Source: Symbiodinium natans
Lineage: Eukaryota; Sar; Dinophyceae; Suessiales; Symbiodiniaceae
Assembly: GCA_905221605.1 (NCBI GenBank)
Contig: CAJNDS010002760.1
Location: 1 to 35,000, forward strand
DNA: 35,000 nt
Reading direction: 5' to 3'
The translations under genes and the position numbers were made by a program. Under the pieces are notes generated by a model. The model ran no database searches, was not told the DNA's origin, and was given only the letters and a program-made list of their open reading frames with translations. Every line of letters starts with the position of its first letter. The stretch's first letter is position 1. This document shows positions 28,190-35,000 of this stretch, in pieces.

Positions 28190-29725
28190 TTCCTTCTGCC
28201 CAAATTATTGCGACGGAAACGACGGAAAAATTGAAATTAAGAAAATTAGCGACGCAACGACGGAAAAATAAATAGCAGGAAATAAGCCTGACAAGCACAT
28301 ACCCTGAACCCTAAACCTCGAAGCGTCCTTGGAGGGGGTGTTGGTGGGGTGATTGCCAACTGCTTCGATTGGTTGAGGTTTGGGGGGCACGCCCTGGCCA
28401 GAGGGCGCGTTGTCTGGCCCCAAAATAATTCGCGCGAGGGTTGGGGGGGGGTAGGTGGGGGGGGGGAGGGTAGGGGGGGGAGGGTAGGGCGGGGCGGGTC
28501 GGGGAGGTGGCGCGAACTGGTATGGGAGGGGGGGCAGGGGGGGGGGGGGCAGGGGGGCGGGGGCGGGGGCAGGGGGGTGGTGCAGGGGGGCGGAAGTAAA
28601 AAGACAAAAAGCGGGGGAGTAGGCAGAGCGGCGGCGGTGGGGAGGATGGGTGGCAGGGGGGGGGGAGGGGATCAATTTTGGGTTGGGAAACGAATCAGCG
28701 GCTAATTCGCGCGAATTCAATTTGTAGGGGGTGGACAGGGGAGGGGGGTTCGGACGAATTAGCGGCTAATTCGTTTGTGGTTGTGTACAGTTGTGTGGGC
28801 ATGTGATTCAATGTGATTAGGCAGTGTGCGTTAAATGGGCCACTTCCTCTGTAGTGACACGGGCAAGGTGTTGACTTCAGAAGCGAAGAATCGCGTTTCG
28901 AATCCCCCTCACCAAATCGCGAATTAGCTGCTAATTCGCTCGCATATTAGCGGCTAATTCGCAAATTCCTGCGTGAACCCGCTTGTGTTCAGGGGTGTTG
29001 GAGCAAGCGGCGGTCCAAGGGGTGAACCGAACGAATTAGCAGCTAATTCGTTTGGTTTGAGTTTTGCTGGTGCTACGAGGCTAAACTGTAACCGAACGAA
29101 TTAGCAGCTAATTCGCTTGGTTTTGTTTTCTGCTGGTCTGGCACTACAATCAACCCAAGCTTGCCCAGCAAGCGGCGGTCCGGGTGGAGGCGGGGGCGGG
29201 GGGGGGGGGGGGTGAACCGAACGAAATAGCAGCTAATTCGCTTGGTTTGATTTTTGCTGGTGCTAGGAGGCTAAACTGCGAACCAACTAATTCGTTTGGT
29301 TTTGACCTAACTCGTTGCGACGAGCCTAAACTGCGAACCGAACGAATTAGCAGCTAATTCGCTGGGCGATCGAGGCTCAACCGTGGAGGGGTGACCGAAC
29401 AAATTAGCAGCTAATTCGTTTGGTTTGATTTTTGCTGGGAGGAAAGGTGTGGGGTGAAGTGATGCAATAGTCTATATTAACAATAGCAGACAAACTAGCA
29501 GCTAAGTTCACTTGGTAGAGGTTAGGGGGCAGAAGGCAACGAACCAGAATGAATCGGCAGCTAATTCGCTTGGGTGGCTCATTCGCTTGGGGGGTGAGTT
29601 TCCTGCCTTTTGTTCTTTAGGTGTGCGACGGAACCAAATTAGCGAGATTTAGCTGCGACGTAAAAGCGGAATAAAGGTATCGGGTTTAGATTTAGCGACG
29701 ACGGAAAATCCAAAACAATTAGTGT
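28190..29725. repeat. Block of dispersed GAATTAGCNGCTAATTC palindromes with related GCGACGGAAA borders
   Basis: About ten copies of the palindrome, perfect or nearly so (about 28755, 28921, 28945, 29035, 29097, 29222, 29341, 29401, 29491, 29553), spaced irregularly at 25-125 bases. Spacers share phrases such as TTCGTTTGGTTTGATTTTTG and TGCTGGTGCTA. Both ends hold GCGACGGAAA / GACGGAAAA / AATTAGCGACG motifs (28208-28270 and 29625-29715). Long G runs (28440-28665) make a spurious Pro-rich minus-strand frame. No protein recognised. Confidence 0.7.
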
Positions 29726-29945
29726 GAATTATTATAAATTGTGCAGATTCCTTGAATCATACAGGGTAGAGGGTTCAGGGTTTGGGGGTTTAGGGTTTAG
29801 GGTTTAGGGTAGAGGGTTCAGGGTTTAGGGTTTATAGAGTTTATATGCATGATCCTAATTATTTTTACGGGGTTCATGGGTATGTTCCTATAAGCTATCT
29901 CGGTTATAGGACCGCATGATAAGAAGGACCCCCAAAAGGGCCGTT

Positions 29946-29998
29946 AAGGGTTTAGGGTTTAGGGTTTAAGGTTTAGGGTTTAGGGTTTAGGGTTTCGG
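29946..29998 (+). repeat. TTTAGGG tract
   Basis: About seven units directly before the exon-like piece at 29991-30060. Confidence 0.88.
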
Positions 29999-30060
29999 GT
30001 CCCACATGACAAGAAGGTGGGGGCCGGCATCGTGCTGGCGGTCCAGCCACCTGCCTGCCA
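29991..30060 (+). CDS. Possible last coding exon of the HBS1/eRF3-like gene
   Basis: The frame GG TTT CGG GTC CCA... gives DKKVGAGIVLAVQPP. This fits the final strand of EF1A-like domain III ('GKTVAAGIV..V'), which normally ends the protein. The acceptor may be at 29990 (TTTAG) or at 30013 (GACAAG). The frame runs into a G run at 30071-30094, so the true end is unclear. The preceding 'LGRFTLRD' segment was not found cleanly; the exon ending at 26583 (DLGFSIPRD) is a weak candidate. Repeats on both sides are TTTAGGG, unlike most exons here. Confidence 0.45.
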
Positions 30061-30094
30061 TTGGAATTTGTTGGGGGGGGGGGGGGGGGGGGGG

Positions 30095-30275
30095 TTTTTA
30101 GGGTTTAGGGTTTAGGGTTTAGGGTTTAGGGTTTAGGGTTTAGGGTTTAGGGTTTAGGGTTTAGGGTTTAGGGTTTGGGGTTCACGGTTTAGGGTTTAGG
30201 CTTTGGGGTTTGGGGTTTAGGGTTTAGGGTTTAGGGTTCAGGGTTCAGGGTTTAGGGTTTAGGGTCTAGGGTGTA
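30095..30275 (+). repeat. TTTAGGG tract after a 24-base G run
   Basis: About twenty-five units with TTTGGGG, TTCAGGG and TCTAGGG variants. Confidence 0.9.
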
Positions 30276-30711
30276 CAAAGCAGCAACCAGCCCAAATTCT
30301 AGAGCAGGCACACTTGTAAGGGGGAACCCATTTCAGGTTTTAGGTTTTCGGGTGGGGTTTAGGGCTTAAGGCTTAGGGTTTGGGGTTTAAGGTTTAGGGG
30401 AGACCGTAGACCATGATGGGAGGATACCTGGGGAGAACGCACAGCGCACAACCACGTGCAGAGATTAAGGGTACCCTTTTGGGGTCCCTCCTTAAACCCC
30501 TTATTAGGGCCTGTTCAGGAAGCGTAGGTTAGGGGTACTACAATCCAGTTAAGGTTTGGTTTTTTTAAGGGGGATGTCCGAAAATGGGGGTACCCTTTTG
30601 GGGGTCCCTTTAGGGGGATTCTATTCTATTTGGGGTATAAACGGAGTACCCCTATGAGATAGAGAGAGACAGAGAGATATATATATATATATATGTATAT
30701 GTGTATATGAG

Positions 30712-30815
30712 GGCTTACGAAAATAAAGGACCCTAACATAGATCCCCAAATAGTATGTGGCATCCCACTATAATAAGGACCCCAATGGTGCCCCTAATAT
30801 AGTAAACCCCATATG
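30712..30815. mobile_element. GGACCCC..GGACCCC element
   Basis: GGGCTTACGAAAATAAAGGA resembles the left end of 26934-27050; AATAAGGACCCCAATGGTGC resembles its right half. Confidence 0.5.
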
Positions 30816-31105
30816 TGTGCACGTAAAGCGCTGTTCCTGAAGCCAGGTGAAGGGGCAGCCCACCATGAGTTGCCAGTCACTGGCCAAAGGATAGGGCGCA
30901 AAATGTTTGAACTAAACACCCTTGAGGGGCCTAAACCCTAAACCCTAGTCCCTAAACCCTAAACCCTAAACCCTGAGTGCATCCAGGACTAAACCTTTGA
31001 ACCTAAAACTGTAAAGCTAGAAGTACTGCATGTGAGGCTCGTGGTAAGCTGCTGTCTGCCCCTTGTATACATATCGGCAGCAACTGAAGCCCGAACACTA
31101 AGCTT

Positions 31106-31212
31106 GGTAGCCCAGTAGTACCCTTTTCCCCTTTTTTTGGTTCTGGTTCCCTTATTAAGTAACCAGCCAAAAAAAAGGGTGCCCTTATGATAATACGGCT
31201 ACTGGGCTACTA
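31106..31212. mobile_element. Palindromic element, CCCAGTAGTACCC family
   Basis: The left end TTGGTAGCCCAGTAGTACCC pairs with the right end GCTACTGGGCTACTAAG. Inner AACCAGCC and AAGGGTGCCCTTA arms. Near-identical in layout to the element starting at 34827. Confidence 0.75.
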
Positions 31213-31267
31213 AGAAAGAAAGACGAGAGTGTGGGAATCTAGGCTTTAGGGTTGAAGGTCTCTCCTC

Positions 31268-31420
31268 TCAAGGGATTAAGACTCGTGCCCCTAAGATTGT
31301 TCCCCTTAAGGGTTCCCTTCAACATGCTGCTCGTGTGGCCCTTGCAATTTTACTACCTTAAGGATCTTTGAAAGGGCCCCACAAACCCAAGGGTACAACC
31401 TTCAGGGTCCAAGGCAAAAC
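31268..31420. mobile_element. CCCCTAAGATTGTTCCCC element
   Basis: Left GTGCCCCTAAGATTGTTCCC, centre TACTACCTTAAGGATC, right AAGGGTACAACCTTCAGGGT. Same family as 22290-22415. Confidence 0.5.
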
Positions 31421-31432
31421 CCCTAGATCCTC

Positions 31433-31530
31433 TTGCCAGTGCTGCCACTCTGGGTTGAACCACTTCGGTTGACCCGTTCATGTTGCCCCTGGCACATCGC
31501 GTTCGTTGCGAAAACAGGAGCAGTGTCGAG
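31433..31530 (+). CDS. Exon-like piece, product unknown
   Basis: Open frame after a TTGCCAG acceptor, giving LPLWVEPLRLTRSCC then PWHIAFVAKTGAVSSLRD, ending near GAGGGATTTAGGG. It may be an upstream exon of the KOW/TPR-like gene, but no phase-matched partner was established. A second, shorter piece, SFRRTQKR at about 31710-31736, is flanked by CCCAG and GTGTAG and is weaker. Confidence 0.35.
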
Positions 31531-31959
31531 CCTGAGGGATTTAGGGTTTAGGGCTTTTATAGGGCTTCATGCACACAAATACGTCTCGATGTTTCTGGGC
31601 TACCCTCACCCCTTAGTGAAACCCTAAACCCTAACCCTAAACCCCAAACCCAAAGCCGCTCAATCCTAAACCCTAGGCCCCTGGAGCCTCAGGGGCTAGG
31701 GTTCAGAGGCCCAGAGCTTCCGCCGGACACAGAAGCGGTGTAGACTAAGGGCTCATTTAGGGTTTAGGCTTTAGGTTTTAGGGTTTAGGGCTTAAGGTTT
31801 AGGGTTTAGGGGGAGTGTGGTTTGTAACATCCATGCCTTCATGTGTGCCTCAAGACGTAGTGAGTGTCGAAGCTAGTGCATTGCAAGCACTAGTCTGTCA
31901 ATCCATACTTAGTCAGAGAGTAAGCTAAGTGAGCGGAACGACGGCCTTCAGTTCATGTC

Positions 31960-32055
31960 CCTAAACCCTAAACCCTAAACCCTAAACCCTAAACCCTAAA
32001 CCCTAAACCCTAAACCCTAAACCCTAAACCCTAAACCCTAAACCCTAAACCCTAT
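31960..32055 (-). repeat. CCCTAAA tract before the KOW-like exon
   Basis: Thirteen perfect units ending about 22 bases before the exon at 32077. Confidence 0.92.
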
Positions 32056-32076
32056 TCTTGCCTCTGCCCCTCGAAG

Positions 32077-32555
32077 AGCATCATGCTCGACAAGGGCGAT
32101 CGTGTGCAGCTCCACAGCCTTGAGAAGGCTCCGGAGCTCAATGGCTGCTGGGACCCGGAGAAGTGGCCCTTACTTCCTTTTTTTGGTTAGGGTTTAGGGT
32201 TTAGGGTTTAGGGTTTAGGGTTTAGGGTTTAGGGTTTAGGGTTTAGGGTTTAAGGTTTAGGGTTTAGGCGGTTTAGGGTTTAGGGTTTAGGCGGTTTAGG
32301 GTTTAGGGTGTAAGGTTTAGGGTTTAGGGTTTAGGGCTACTAGGATACCTCCTGGGTCTAGGCTGGCTTGGCACCGTCTGCTGTGACTGCCCGGATGGCG
32401 AGCGGTGCCACGTCCGCTTGGACGGGTCTGCTGCTGCTGAGGCGAAGAAACTCAAGCAGGAGAAAGTTCGGGTTCTGCGCCTAGGATGCTCAGTAGTACC
32501 CTTGTTCCATTGTTCTTTATATATATATATATATATTTTATTTATTTATTTTTTT

Positions 32556-32586
<31 letters not shown>

Positions 32587-34826
32587 GGGGCTTAGGGTTC
32601 CTTCTAAACCCCAATTTAAGCAAAAAATGGCAGCAAAGGGCAGCCCTTTTCAATCCCAGGCTTCTGGGCAACCGAGGCACGACAAGATGCCGCCGGCTGC
32701 CTTCATCGACGTGCCGCAGTCCTGCACCGGTCGTGTGACTCGGCGCTCCGGTTTCTTAGGGGTACTTGGTAATATGTCGTTTTTCTTTAAAAAAAAATGA
32801 ACTGTTGGGTACTTTTATAACAAAGAAACAGCAAAGCTTATGAGTTTTTGCTAGGGTTCCAAGTTCATTTGCTAGGTTTGCATGGGATCCATGGCCTCAC
32901 CACGACGAACCTGTGGCATTGTGCAGCCTGTGTGGTGATGGGCAGCAGTGGGGCCTCTAGGCAGGCCCTTGGGACATTTTATATTTTCCCTTACCCTAAA
33001 CCCTAAACCCTACACCCTACACCCTAAACCCTAAACCCTACACCCTACACCCTCCGCTTTTTGGGTTTAAGAGGATCCTATTCAGGAATCTTTTTCGCAG
33101 GGTTTTTTTTGTTCCATCCTAGGCCTCTTTGAGTCATGTTGATCTGGTTATGGACCTGCAGTTCTTGCTTGACGAGCTACGTTGGGCTGGCACGGAACCT
33201 TACAGGGGTTTTTGAGAAGAATCTTCTTTGCTTTTTGGGTGGTCTTATTCTGAAAAAAAAAAGCCAAAAATATTTTTTGTGTAGTATGATTCCGAAGAAA
33301 CAGCCAAAATTGTAATCTTTGCTGGGGTTCCAGGATCAGTATAGGAACGGAAAGTGCTAGTCTACTCCAATGTGTATGGCTCCGGACAAGGCTCTGAGTG
33401 GAAAAGGAACCAGACTCGCATCAGGCAGTTCCTTGATGCTCAGGGGGTGCAGGCTTCTTATTTGCCAATCCCGTTGGATCACCTCCCACGTGTCAACGGT
33501 GGGGTGAACATGCAGGATATTAGCGTGGAGGTGCTTGCTGGTGGACCTGCATCTCTTCCGAGCATGGGCTTTGAGAAAGCTCCAAAAACCATTCTGAAAC
33601 ATCCGTTGGAGCCACTGATTACGTCGGCATCAAAGGCTTGCGACCATTTGAAGCTGTTGGAGCTCGGCACGCAGCAGCCCCAGCTGGTTTTTGATGGCAC
33701 ATGCTGGTCTGACGTCAGCGTTGGAAACCTCTTACCGCCCAGAGTGAATGAGCTTGTGCACAGGCTTCCAGTCCGCAGTGGTTTGGGCACTTTCTTAGCG
33801 GCTGCCCGGCAGGAGTTTGCCACCAGTCTGAAGAGTCCCGAGGTCTGGAGTACGTTGTACCTAACTACTGGCACGTCACCTGAAGAGAATTTGCGGATCC
33901 AGACTGGGCCTGGGAGAGATCATGACAGGTGCTTATTCCTGGCGAGCGTGCTCCGGCTGCGGTCCCCGGAGGGCGCCAACGTGCCTAGATTCATTCTCGA
34001 TGCCTTGCTGCAACTGGCCAAGGCGATGCCCCCCAAGAACCGGAAAGAGCTGGCCGATCTTTTTCTGCGCCTGTCGAAGGAGATGTCCTCCAAAGAGCTG
34101 ATTGAAGCTGCAGGTAAGGCCCTCAGGGACCATGCTGGCCACCCCTTGCCGCAGGATGTGAATGCTGAGTTGCAAGCCTTGCAGCGGCACTTCATCACAG
34201 GTCTGGCACAGACCTGGACTCTTAGGGATGTGTTGGGAAGAATCTTCACTGTTGGGGTACTATTATTCCTGAGAAGCTGCTAAGGCTGTAGTTTTTGCCA
34301 GGGTTCCAAGATCAGAATAGGACTGGACAGATGCTGCAGCAAATGAGCGCTCTAAAGTTCCAGGAGGCGTTTGAAGAGCACGACGCACTGCTTGAGCAGA
34401 ACCGCAAGTCGTGTATGGAATGCTCCGCGGAGGGGGTCTTCTTCTACAAAACCAAGAAAATGGCGATGGCAGCCGAAGCATTCGAGGCAAGCGCAGCGTG
34501 GGCGCTGCGCACCCGCTGTTGCTTAGTAGCTGAGTGAGTACACCCTAAACCCTAAACCCTAAACCCTAAACCCTAAAAATACCATAATCCCCTCTAGAAC
34601 CGAAAGTGTACACTTTTTTGGGGGGCTTATGAACTCTTTGTGGTACTTTACTGTAACGTTCGATCCTTACCTTTTTTGGGTTTATTGGGTTTCTTATTAG
34701 GGCAGCTAAAAGTTTAATTTATAGCTACCCTCCTGAGTGCAACCAAGAACTCAGCAGCGAAGGTTGTGGAGACTCCGAGGTGGCGACGGCCTGCTCCAAC
34801 GTCGGCTCTGCTCTGCTGGCTGCTTG
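32077..34826 (+). CDS. Multi-exon gene: KOW/SH3-like N-terminal segment, large central exon, TPR-like end; function unknown
   Basis: Exons 32077-32146 and 32362-32484 join in phase across a GC donor. They give DKGDRVQLHSLEKAPELNGC, then WLGTVCCDCPDGERCHVRLD and a Lys/Glu-rich helix to VRVLRL, a KOW/SH3-like layout ('G..V.L......ELNG..G.V'). Probable exons follow at about 32664-32757 (KMPPAAFIDVPQSCTG), 32876-32950 (PVALCSLCGDGQQWG, a Cys pair) and 33123-33194 (SHVDLVMDLQFLLDELRWAG). The 887-base exon 33345-34231 (KVLVYSNVYGSGQGSEW...) has no recognised domain. 34321-34533 (donor GTGAGT) and 34725-34826 are phase-matched and read like TPR helices (AAEAFEASAAWALR; SEVATACSNVGSALLAAW). The gene runs off the right edge. 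Joins 32484/32664, 32950/33123 and 33194/33345 are not settled. Confidence 0.68.
32188..32337 (+). repeat. TTTAGGG tract after the KOW-like exon
   Basis: About twenty units, with TTTAGGCGG interruptions twice. It fills most of the intron between 32146 and 32362. Confidence 0.92.
32485..32672. mobile_element. CCCAGTAGTACCC-family element acting as an intron, with (TA)n, T and G runs
   Basis: It begins at the exon edge CTAG|GATGCTCAGTAGTACC and ends near AATCCCAGGCTTCTGGGCAA. The normal loop is replaced by (TA)n, T19 and G22 runs (32518-32590). It separates the KOW-like exon from the next coding-like piece. Confidence 0.65.
33200..33344 (+). repeat. Intron of a dispersed family ending GGTTCCAGGATCAGTATAG
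   Basis: It shares AGAAGAATCTTC near its start and GGTTCCA(A/G)GATCAG(T/A)ATAG at its end with the intron 34232-34320. It also shares GAAACAGC.AA and TTTGCT.GGGTTCCA with 32757-32875. Confidence 0.65.
34232..34320 (+). repeat. Second intron of the GGTTCCAAGATCAGAATAG family
   Basis: 89 bases, GT at 34232, AG at 34320. Begins GTTGGGAAGAATCTTC and ends GGTTCCAAGATCAGAATAG, matching the intron ending at 33344. Confidence 0.7.
34540..34578 (-). repeat. CCCTAAA tract just after a GTGAGT donor
   Basis: Five units starting six bases after the donor at 34534. The orientation is opposite to the common 5' TTTAGGG layout. Confidence 0.88.
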
Positions 34827-35000
34827 GCAGCCCAGTGGTACCCTTTGGATTTAGGGTTTAGGGTTTAGGGTTTAGGGTTTAGGGTTTAGGGTTTAGGGTT
34901 TAGGGTTTAGGGTTTAGGGTTTAGGGTTTAGGGTTCCCTTATAAAGTAACCAACCATTTAAAAAGGGGTGCCCTTATTATGATGTGGTTTCTGGGCTACT
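34827..35000. mobile_element. CCCAGTAGTACCC-family element used as an intron, with a TTTAGGG tract in its left arm
   Basis: Starts GCAGCCCAGTGGTACCCTTT at the exon edge and ends GGTTTCTGGGCTACT at the window end. Compared with 31106-31212, the segment after CCCTTT is replaced by about twelve TTTAGGG units (34851-34934); the right half (TTCCCTTATAAAGTAACCAA then GGGGTGCCCTTAT) is conserved. Confidence 0.72.

Larger units (their letters stand above)
26641..28190. other. Intron or intergenic stretch, mobile palindromes, no supported gene
   Basis: Holds a unique segment (26650-26930), a palindromic element (26934-27050), T and G runs (27200-27255), a unique GC-rich piece (27330-27530), a CTAGGACCC..GGGTCTAG element (27563-27672), a GTACCCCTAAGGTT element (27768-27895) and a TTTAGGG tract (28039-28092). 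The minus-strand frame across 26687-27154 overlaps the palindrome and is not family-like. Confidence 0.45.
30276..31425. other. Non-coding stretch with several palindromic elements
   Basis: Contains GGGGTCCCTT-type elements (30470-30650 and 30712-30815), an (AT)n tract (30676-30700), a short CCCTAAA tract (30931-30975), a CCCAGTAGTACCC element (31106-31212) and a CCCCTAAGRTTGT element (31268-31420). No exon was found with confidence; 30830-30900 is GC-rich but has no clear frame. Confidence 0.45.

Noticed and set aside
28205-28720. Pro-rich minus-strand and Gly-rich plus-strand proteins
   Set aside because: Both are the result of long G runs.
28690-29570. CRISPR array
   Set aside because: Palindromes are spaced irregularly, spacers are related to each other, there are no cas genes, and the genome is eukaryotic.
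32418-32800. Open frames across T and G runs with an apparent membrane segment
   Set aside because: Only the first part is coding; beyond 32484 the frame runs through the loop of a palindromic element.

Overview
This window looks like nuclear DNA of a dinoflagellate, probably a Symbiodiniaceae/Suessiales-type genome. The evidence is: very small exons in long introns; introns that start with GC or GA as well as GT and end in AG, which is known for dinoflagellates; pervasive TTTAGGG (plant/alga-type) telomere repeats; all recognisable genes on the + strand; and a decayed RNA-virus polymerase fragment of the kind reported in these genomes. Species is not resolved. No rRNA, tRNA, CRISPR or bacterial-type operon was seen.

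Genes, left to right. (1) About 812-8720: ten small exons rebuild an organellar ribosomal protein uL16 (L16), every junction in phase, about 199 residues to a TGA at 8718-8720; the start codon lies upstream. (2) About 9741-11413: three or four exon-like pieces of an unrecognised gene. (3) About 17424-19260: exon-like pieces of unknown product. (4) About 19950-20300: a frameshifted relic of a positive-strand RNA virus RNA-dependent RNA polymerase. (5) 20963-26583, perhaps to about 30060: the domain II end and domain III of an EF1A-like translational GTPase of the HBS1/eRF3 group. (6) About 31430 to the right edge: a multi-exon gene with an N-terminal KOW/SH3-like segment, one 887-base exon and a TPR-like C-terminal part.

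The dominant pattern is the placement of telomere-like repeats. In many introns (TTTAGGG)n lies just after the donor and (CCCTAAA)n just before the acceptor, so each exon is framed as CCCTAAA-exon-TTTAGGG and the intron RNA could fold into a hairpin that brings its splice sites together. The same repeats also sit in the loops of several families of short palindromic elements. One of these families (TIR about CTAGG..GCCCAGTAG) appears to serve as introns, with splice sites inside its ends. The remainder is non-coding: degenerate telomere-like sequence, tandem palindromes (a 232-bp unit array at about 16030-16920; GAATTAGCNGCTAATTC palindromes at 28690-29570), microsatellites and long G runs.

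Exon calls come from reading frames, phase agreement and remembered family motifs. No alignment or transcript was available.
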